In this document: positions 59,801-64,000 of the stretch, piece after piece | How the letters are laid out: each line of letters begins with the position of its first letter | Position numbering within the stretch: the first letter of the stretch is position 1 | Assembly: GCA_035536775.1 (NCBI GenBank) | Contig: DATLNM010000037.1 | Coordinates: 75,659 to 139,658, forward strand | Direction of reading: 5' to 3' | DNA: 64,000 nt | Origin: DATLNM01 sp035536775 | GTDB lineage: Bacteria > Actinomycetota > CADDZG01 > WHSQ01 | The notes under the pieces: generated by a model | The model's input: the letters and a program-made list of their open reading frames with translations, nothing else | Databases searched by the model: none | Told to the model about the DNA's origin: nothing | Position numbers and translations under genes: made by a program

Positions 59801-59992
59801 GACACGGTGGTGCTGTTCGGGGGCACGGGTACGAACCTCCGTCGGATCGCCAGCCAAAGGGTGGGCACTGACTGCACTTACAGGTTCAGCCGAAGGCTTA
59901 CCCGGACGACTTCGTTCCAGGCACGGTGGGCCAAGCAGGACCAGGACCACGAGGCCGGCCAGTCCAGGCGAAAGACGGTCCGGGTCCGCTAG
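56813..59992 (+). CDS. Large secreted multi-domain (Ig-like) surface protein, copy 2
   Basis: This 1059-aa protein starts at GTG 56813 (or the ATG directly after). The signal peptide covers about 1-43, ending KAKATHD. It is a full-length paralogue of the 53617 product. FENEAGPNDNDGISLTTPDL, TDIWRTWIDHDKIQ, PDYSCGISETGDNVGECVIE, FDQFGNQIESSNRTVFFEFF and LDVEQRHQSANNASTTDDPT each have a counterpart at the same place in copy 1. The C-terminal module (about 857-1059) begins ARNVTLSSNKSRRVSGGTFT and ends RWAKQDQDHEAGQSRRKTVR. It is followed by a clear terminator hairpin at 60015. The tandem arrangement and collinear domains point to gene duplication with moderate divergence. Function unknown. Confidence 0.8.
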   Translation: MMRAETARLSTASFRRKAAFVSALMVGLTLLAPLPKAKATHDLCVLDVVNDQGRNFGTGNPLFEIDPSGDVDSHAVGDTHAMQAFLIAVSPDPTGQNIRTCIPTQVVNIDFENEAGPNDNDGISLTTPDLTCDISPTDITASCTVSYVGTLPGTDIWRTWIDHDKIQGSVEADQEEGVNETQRPGTGGEPGSCPGASSVDNPGAPEPDCTDVTQASFGSAASRLDCDDANGPNTEIEFNPSGAGPASTEPYTCRVTNPFGQRRAGNVNTVFREFRVGAEIENSVNDPDPAEGPSYASPDYSCGISETGDNVGECVIEIPQADNENGTAHICFFFFTGTGASPSGNARSAGETLCAGSSPAPDPFPAPNSAGDPEPTLENANPDGSDEPNDFADAVELTWAARAADQVDAEPESQAAVVGSAVTLTATVFDQFGNQIESSNRTVFFEFFVGSPTDRDGNTPETPDLTCTPGAAAACTVSWSGPPAPGTDLVCVWINDPPRPSLTGNNVGGQCDGEGLNDEDDDSGVSDPQGAADDQDVVQVLWQTAAAATRLDCTPETTIGSPNSLTTFVCTARSTSGELSNQTNIDVEAVGANDPDNGNTPLTPDFTCTTGSNGTCSFDHGPSNTSVNGVTTYRAWIDADKNNQSTEADPTEARDEVAAPGTRAEPDETDVVERTWGNAPNRIELAPKNDAGPVGSCRAFTATVFDGANNPLSGFILDVEQRHQSANNASTTDDPTVAFCTPTDTSLPNVSGVDVNRGDLRQPEENPDNPATLGGEMTNATDSTGRVTFGITVTGNSGASGNGAVDIIVFYESTDNDDADPEEPQDRAIEQWGGTIPPTGSPSPTTTTSTAPPVGPYARNVTLSSNKSRRVSGGTFTLSGNVTSSDPSAPASCTSGVRVTIRRDETGDSVERFNDFASATTVAGGTYSVNIKADVNAVYVAHVQNNSPQGCSEATSSSQTVLVSTAVRMRLSKKVIARGRSVRLAGRLIPCEGHADDTVVLFGGTGTNLRRIASQRVGTDCTYRFSRRLTRTTSFQARWAKQDQDHEAGQSRRKTVRVR

Positions 59993-60014
59993 CACACGGA
60001 ATCAGTAGCGCCAG

Positions 60015-60037
60015 GGGCGGCCCACGGGCTGCCCTTT
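60015..60037 (+). terminator. Rho-independent-type terminator after copy 2
   Basis: GGGCGGCC and GGCTGCCC pair over 8 positions (one G-T) around a CACG tetraloop, followed by TTTGCGTGTT. It begins 23 bases after the stop at 59992 and should end the transcript of the two large surface genes. Confidence 0.65.
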
Positions 60038-60049
60038 GCGTGTTCAACC

Positions 60050-60065
60050 AAACCGAGCTCGGTTT
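60050..60065. promoter_or_regulatory. Perfect 16-bp palindrome in the 59993-60187 gap
   Basis: AAACCGAGCTCGGTTT reads identically on both strands. It lies 13 bases after the terminator hairpin and about 120 bases upstream of the next gene. A dimeric regulator site is the simplest reading, with a second terminator arm as the alternative. The rest of the gap (195 bases) shows no gene, only a probable promoter region. Confidence 0.4.
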
Positions 60066-60187
60066 CAACAGAGCAAGTACCGGGTAGGCCCCTTCCAAGG
60101 CGTGCGGTCTGCGGCGAGCTTTGCTTTCTCCATCGCTCCCCACGCGCCGCGCGAAGGTTTTGGCGGAGTTTTATAGAAAGGATGTCC

Positions 60188-61894
60188 ATGCGTACATGGA
60201 TGGCGAAGAGGGTTTCGATCGCGGCGTGCTTGGCCCTTGTGGCGGGGTTGCTGTTCTCCGGGTCCTCGACTCCGGTAGCGGCCGATTCGGTCCAGATGGC
60301 GCGCGGGTACGCCTACGGGATTAGCGAGAACGCACTACCCGACCCGAACGTCCCAGCCCCCGAGGCGGTAGCAGAGGTACCAACCGGCAACAACCAGGAA
60401 GAAGTTCGCAAGCGCAGTGACCGGCCCCCGGACCTCGTGGCGCTGCCGATCCTCAGCATCGCTAAGGTCGAAGCTGACGCGTGCATGGATCCAGGTGTTT
60501 CCGCGAAGCTCCAGAGCGAGATCAACTTCGCACACATCACTGCGCGCGGTGACACGCCTACCGCCGATGACAACGCAGTTAACGACGGACCTAACGACGA
60601 GGACCCAGCGCGGCAGGAGGTTGTGCCAGACGAGGGCCAGTTCCCCGACCGGTGCGTGCGCCCATTAGCACCGGGCGAGCCGCGACCTGTGTTCAACGCG
60701 TCCCCGTCCCCTGGAGCCACCGGAGCAACGGCGAGCCCGAGTGCATCGGCATCGCCCAGCGCGACCCCAACCCCTACGGCTACCCCGACGAGTGCCCCTA
60801 CGGGCCCCTCCGCGAGCCCCACAGGGACGCCTCCGCCCAACTGTGAGGAATGGGTGCCCCCTGAGACCGCCGCCGACCCCACGACCTGTATGGCGGCTCT
60901 CCCGCTGCACAACGCCCGCGGTTACTCCCGAGCGATCCTCGAGGATCTCGTCGGGATCGTTGGAGCCGACATCGAGTCGGAGGCAGTGGCGCGCTGCGAG
61001 AACAGCAAGGTCAAGGTAGCCACAGGTGCTCGTTTCGGCCTCGTCGGAGGCATCCTGGGCGGGACGGACGCGCCGAACACTCCGCTCTCGATCGTGGAGG
61101 GCTCCGTGGTCACCTTCTGGGAGACCAACTGGGACCCAAAGACCAACACCACGACTGATGGATCCGAGACCGTGTGGGTCAACGGCCTTCACATCATCAC
61201 TCCGACGGAAGAGATCATCGTTGCTCACTCCGAGGCAACCGCCGAGTGTCCGGCCGGCGCCGTTCCTGCGGGAGGCTTCCCGCGCGATATCAACCTCTCG
61301 CCCTCCAAGGGATCGGTGCTCTACGGCAAGACGTTCACCCTGTCGGGTGCGGTGACACCGGCCACGGAGTTCCAGACGCCGCGAAGCTGCGTCGAGGGTG
61401 TGACGATCACGCTGCGCCGGGATGTCATCGGAGGCGCTGAGGAATTCGTCGATATCGGATCGGTGGTGACCGATACACGAGGAAACTTCACCTTCAACTA
61501 TCAAGCCGATCGAAGTTCGCAGTGGCTTGCGCACATAGACAAGGACAATCCGACCGACTGCGCTCTCTCGACGTCGGCCGCGAAGCCAGTCCTCGTGAAG
61601 CCCTTCGTGAGACTGTTGATCCGTCAGAAGATCGTGCGACGCGGTGACACCGTGAACTTCAAGAGCCAGGTTGACCCGTGCACCGCCGAGCATGTCGGCA
61701 CGAGGATCAAGCTGAAGCGCCAGTTCGGTGCAAGCATGGTCGAGGTCGACACTGCGAGACTCGACCAGAATTGCCAGGCGCGATTCACGCAGATCGCCAA
61801 CTACAACAGCGCCGTCTATCAGGCCGCGTGGCCGAAGCAGGACGAAGATCACCAGACCGGCAAGTCGCGTCGCAAGGTCGTGCGCACGCGCTGA
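60188..61894 (+). CDS. Secreted choice-of-anchor-P-like protein with shared C-terminal module, copy 1
   Basis: ATG 60188 is preferred because GAAAGG (60176-60181) lies six bases upstream; an ATG at 60182 is too close to it. 568 aa. The signal peptide covers about 1-33. The N-terminal domain opens QMARGYAYGISENALPDPN and includes FAHITARGDTPTADDNAVND. A Pro/Thr/Ser-rich linker (about 178-215) follows. The middle domain has YSRAILEDLVGIVGADIESE, ARFGLVGGILGGTDAPNTPL and ETVWVNGLHIITPTEEIIVA, which recalls choice-of-anchor P proteins. The C-terminal module (about 361-568) opens GGFPRDINLSPSKGSVLYGK, has four to five Cys, and ends WPKQDEDHQTGKSRRKVVR. A close paralogue follows at 62153. Confidence 0.8.
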   Translation: MRTWMAKRVSIAACLALVAGLLFSGSSTPVAADSVQMARGYAYGISENALPDPNVPAPEAVAEVPTGNNQEEVRKRSDRPPDLVALPILSIAKVEADACMDPGVSAKLQSEINFAHITARGDTPTADDNAVNDGPNDEDPARQEVVPDEGQFPDRCVRPLAPGEPRPVFNASPSPGATGATASPSASASPSATPTPTATPTSAPTGPSASPTGTPPPNCEEWVPPETAADPTTCMAALPLHNARGYSRAILEDLVGIVGADIESEAVARCENSKVKVATGARFGLVGGILGGTDAPNTPLSIVEGSVVTFWETNWDPKTNTTTDGSETVWVNGLHIITPTEEIIVAHSEATAECPAGAVPAGGFPRDINLSPSKGSVLYGKTFTLSGAVTPATEFQTPRSCVEGVTITLRRDVIGGAEEFVDIGSVVTDTRGNFTFNYQADRSSQWLAHIDKDNPTDCALSTSAAKPVLVKPFVRLLIRQKIVRRGDTVNFKSQVDPCTAEHVGTRIKLKRQFGASMVEVDTARLDQNCQARFTQIANYNSAVYQAAWPKQDEDHQTGKSRRKVVRTR

Positions 61895-61922
61895 CACGAT
61901 CGACGACTGAGTAGCGCACAAC

Positions 61923-61950
61923 CGTCCCGGCGGAACACTCCGCCGGGACG
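61923..61950 (+). terminator. Strong perfect hairpin terminator
   Basis: CGTCCCGGCGGA and TCCGCCGGGACG form a perfect 12-bp stem around an ACAC loop, 28 bases after the stop at 61894. No U-tract follows, as is usual in high-GC actinobacteria. Confidence 0.75.
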
Positions 61951-62152
61951 GGCGCGTTACGGCGAAAAAGCTTAGGGTTTAGCGATTTTGCGGTGCCAGT
62001 AATGCCCTATCTGGGGCGCTTTTGTCCTCTAAGGTGAAGTGTTTTTTGGGAGTCAATCGGACAGGAAAAATTTGGCTCGGGTCGAATCACTATCAATCGG
62101 CCAGACCGATGAACCGATATAGGGGCGAAACTTTATGAACTGGAGGTACAGG
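61951..62152 (+). promoter_or_regulatory. A+T-rich leader/promoter region of the last gene
   Basis: These 202 bases carry no gene and are clearly richer in A+T than their surroundings (GGCGAAAAAGCTTAGGGTTT, GTGTTTTTTGGGAG, GACAGGAAAAATTTGG). An inverted repeat ATCGG-CCAGA-CCGAT lies at 62096-62110, with a further CCGAT copy nearby (62115-62119). The promoter of the gene at 62153 is expected here. GGAGGT at 62142-62147 fits the ATG at 62153. Confidence 0.4.
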
Positions 62153-64000
62153 ATGCGGAAGGACAATCTCGCTAAGCGAGCGTCCTTGCTTGTGACGGTC
62201 GCGCTGATCGCGGGGGGCCTCGTTGCCGCCTCGACCATCACGCCCGTTCATGCGGAGGTAGTCAACTTCGCGCGCGGCTACGCGTACGGCGCGGCCGAGA
62301 ACGCGGTAACGGACCCCAATCTAGCGATAGCGCCGGCCGAAGCCTTCGTTCCCAACCCGCCGGATCAGACCCAAAGCCGCGCCGTCGCACACGACGAAGA
62401 CGTCTTCCTCGACGTCCTCGGAATGGTGCGCGTCATGGACACTGAGGCCGACGCGTGTCTCGAAGAGGGCGCGTCCGCCAAGCTGCAGAAGGAGGCGAAC
62501 TTCGCGCATATCACGGCGCGTGGGGACACTCCGGCGGCCGATGATGACGATGTCAACAGCGGCCGGAACGATGAGGATCCCGAACGCGCTGAGGTGACTC
62601 CCGACGCGCCGTTCAACAATCGCTGCGTGAGGCGCGGTCGGCTCGGTCCTCGCCCCACGGGTGTGCCGACCAACAGCAGGACACCTACGAGCACCCCGGG
62701 TGCGACGAGCGGACCTGGTGCCACCAGCACTCCGCAACAGGGACCTGTGACGGCGACGCCTTCACCGACTCCGACCACGGCCCGAGCGCCGCAGCCGAGG
62801 CAACCGTCACCCACGCCAACGACTACGGGTTCTCCAGGCTCCACGCCCACCCCAGCCGGGACCGCTACCAACTGTGAGGAAGCAGTCACTGACCCTGCGT
62901 CCGCCGACTTCACGGGACCGACGTGTCTGTCGACACTTCCACTGTGGCACTCGAGGGGGTATGCCCGCACGCTCCTCGAGGACATCGTTGGGCTGATCGG
63001 TCCCGACATCGAGGCGGAGGCCATGGCGCGCTGCGTCAACGGCAAAGAGGAGTTCATGACCGGCGCCCGCTTTGGCTTGGTGGGTGGCCTTCTGGGCGGA
63101 ACCGATCGACCGAACACCAACCTCGACGTTGTCATAGTGCAGGGTGCGGTCGTGAAATTCTGGGAGACCAACTGGGATCCCAAGACCAACACGACTACCG
63201 ACGGTTCCGAGACCGTGTGGGTGAACGGTTTGCACATCTACACGCCGACCGAAGAGATCATCCTCAGCCATGCAGAGGCGACCGCCGACTGCCAGAAGGC
63301 ACCGACGGCCGGACCGAGCGCGCCGAACACCGTCACCGTGACGCCGCCGCAGCCGCAGCCGACGACGCCCGAGGGTGGGTTCCCACGTGACATCAGCCTG
63401 AACGCTTCGAAGAACGCAGTCCTCTACAGCAAGATCTTCACGCTGTCGGGTGCCGTCACCCCTGCAACGCAGTTCCAGACACCTCGAAGGTGTGTCGAAG
63501 GCGTGACGTTGACGATCAGACGAGATCCCATCGGAGGCCCTGAAGAGTTCGTGGATGTCGGGACGGTAGTTACCGACAGTGAGGGCAACTTCACCTTCAA
63601 CTACCAAGCCGATGTGAGCTCTCAGTGGTTGGCGTTCATTGACAAGGACAATCCCACCGACTGTGCGCTGGCGTCCTCGAACTCTCACTCGGTACTCGTG
63701 AAGCCGTTCGTCAAGCTGAAGATCTCGCAGAAGACGCCTCGCTTCGGCAAGACGATCAGGCTGCGGGGGATCGTGGAGCCTTGTCTCGACCACGCAGGAA
63801 CCCGTCTGAAGCTGAAGAGGGTGTTCCAGAGCAAGCTCGTCGAGATCGACACGAAGGCCCTCGATGCCAGCTGCATCGCAGACTTCATGGTCAAGGCGAA
63901 CTTCAAGAGCGCGGTCTTCCAGGTTGCGTGGCCGAAGCAGGATGAGGACCACCAGACCGGTAAGTCCCGAGCCAAGGTTGTGCGCACGCAAGGCAACTGA
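62153..64000 (+). CDS. Secreted choice-of-anchor-P-like protein with shared C-terminal module, copy 2
   Basis: The start is ATG 62153, because GGAGGT lies five bases upstream and between it and an earlier ATG at 62135. 615 aa, complete, with its TGA as the last bases of the window. The signal peptide covers about 1-32. The N-terminal domain VNFARGYAYGAAENAVTDPN and ANFAHITARGDTPAADDDDV matches the 60188 product. The linker is longer and Pro/Thr-rich (about 165-240). The middle domain YARTLLEDIVGLIGPDIEAE and ETVWVNGLHIYTPTEEIILS is closely similar. A second Pro-rich linker leads to the C-terminal module (about 407-615), ending WPKQDEDHQTGKSRAKVVRT. Extracellular; role unknown. Confidence 0.8.
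   Translation: MRKDNLAKRASLLVTVALIAGGLVAASTITPVHAEVVNFARGYAYGAAENAVTDPNLAIAPAEAFVPNPPDQTQSRAVAHDEDVFLDVLGMVRVMDTEADACLEEGASAKLQKEANFAHITARGDTPAADDDDVNSGRNDEDPERAEVTPDAPFNNRCVRRGRLGPRPTGVPTNSRTPTSTPGATSGPGATSTPQQGPVTATPSPTPTTARAPQPRQPSPTPTTTGSPGSTPTPAGTATNCEEAVTDPASADFTGPTCLSTLPLWHSRGYARTLLEDIVGLIGPDIEAEAMARCVNGKEEFMTGARFGLVGGLLGGTDRPNTNLDVVIVQGAVVKFWETNWDPKTNTTTDGSETVWVNGLHIYTPTEEIILSHAEATADCQKAPTAGPSAPNTVTVTPPQPQPTTPEGGFPRDISLNASKNAVLYSKIFTLSGAVTPATQFQTPRRCVEGVTLTIRRDPIGGPEEFVDVGTVVTDSEGNFTFNYQADVSSQWLAFIDKDNPTDCALASSNSHSVLVKPFVKLKISQKTPRFGKTIRLRGIVEPCLDHAGTRLKLKRVFQSKLVEIDTKALDASCIADFMVKANFKSAVFQVAWPKQDEDHQTGKSRAKVVRTQGN

Noticed and set aside
60665..61921. 418-codon minus-strand frame opposite the choice-of-anchor-P-like gene, with a similar one at 62807-63991
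   Set aside because: Both are antisense to paralogous real genes, so their mutual similarity is inherited from the plus-strand proteins.

Overview
The window looks like chromosomal DNA of a high-GC Gram-positive bacterium, most likely a deep-branching Actinomycetota known mainly from metagenomes (inference). Supporting features are GC-rich coding with many GTG/TTG starts, a coupled pair of Get3-like ArsA ATPases (BagAB type), an RsbU/RsbV-type phosphatase and STAS pair, a YbdK-type carboxylate-amine ligase, a sortase substrate ending in LPFTG, and many secreted Pro/Thr-rich proteins. I saw no transposase, integrase, CRISPR array, rRNA or intact tRNA. No stretch above 300 bases lacks a gene.

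Layout. 1-8.5 kb: housekeeping and stress genes (partial metallophosphoesterase, PP2C phosphatase with anti-anti-sigma factor, CopD/CopC pair, flavin split-barrel protein, SdhC, two ArsA ATPases). 8.5-15.5 kb: NfeD-type membrane protease with a slipin, two paralogous secreted proteins beside a CocE/X-Pro hydrolase, a YbdK ligase, and a 67-aa CxxC protein. 15.5-22.1 kb: selenocysteine genes selB and selA, separated by a sortase-anchored coiled-coil protein and a family 2 glycosyltransferase. 22.1-26 kb: orphan response regulator, WecA/TagO-type phosphoglycosyltransferase, and an O-antigen-ligase-like protein with a TPR tail.

26-47.4 kb: a surface-glycan island, visibly richer in A+T than its flanks and almost wholly on the minus strand, with genes chained by 1-4 base overlaps. 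It holds a nonulosonic (sialic-like) acid set: NeuB, NeuC and a CMP-sugar synthetase. Interleaved with these are a 2-hydroxyacid dehydrogenase, a TPP-dependent enzyme and a Gfo/Idh/MocA oxidoreductase. It also carries many glycosyltransferases, an asparagine synthase, methyltransferases, a GT11-like fucosyltransferase and an NDP-sugar epimerase. A two-gene plus-strand cassette (43.4-45.2 kb) interrupts it. WecA, the ligase and the GT-C protein at 47.4 kb would supply lipid-linked initiation, polymer handling and transfer.

47.4-64 kb: plus-strand export and surface genes. These are a GT-C membrane protein, an ECF sigma factor, a secreted zincin, a lipoprotein sulfatase, a Pro-rich secreted protein, and four large secreted proteins (two of about 1055 aa, two of about 570-615 aa). 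The four share a Cys-bearing C-terminal module of about 200 residues ending in a KQDxDHxxGxS plus basic tail signature. That module, and the enlarged nonulosonate operon, are the best candidates for undescribed biology.
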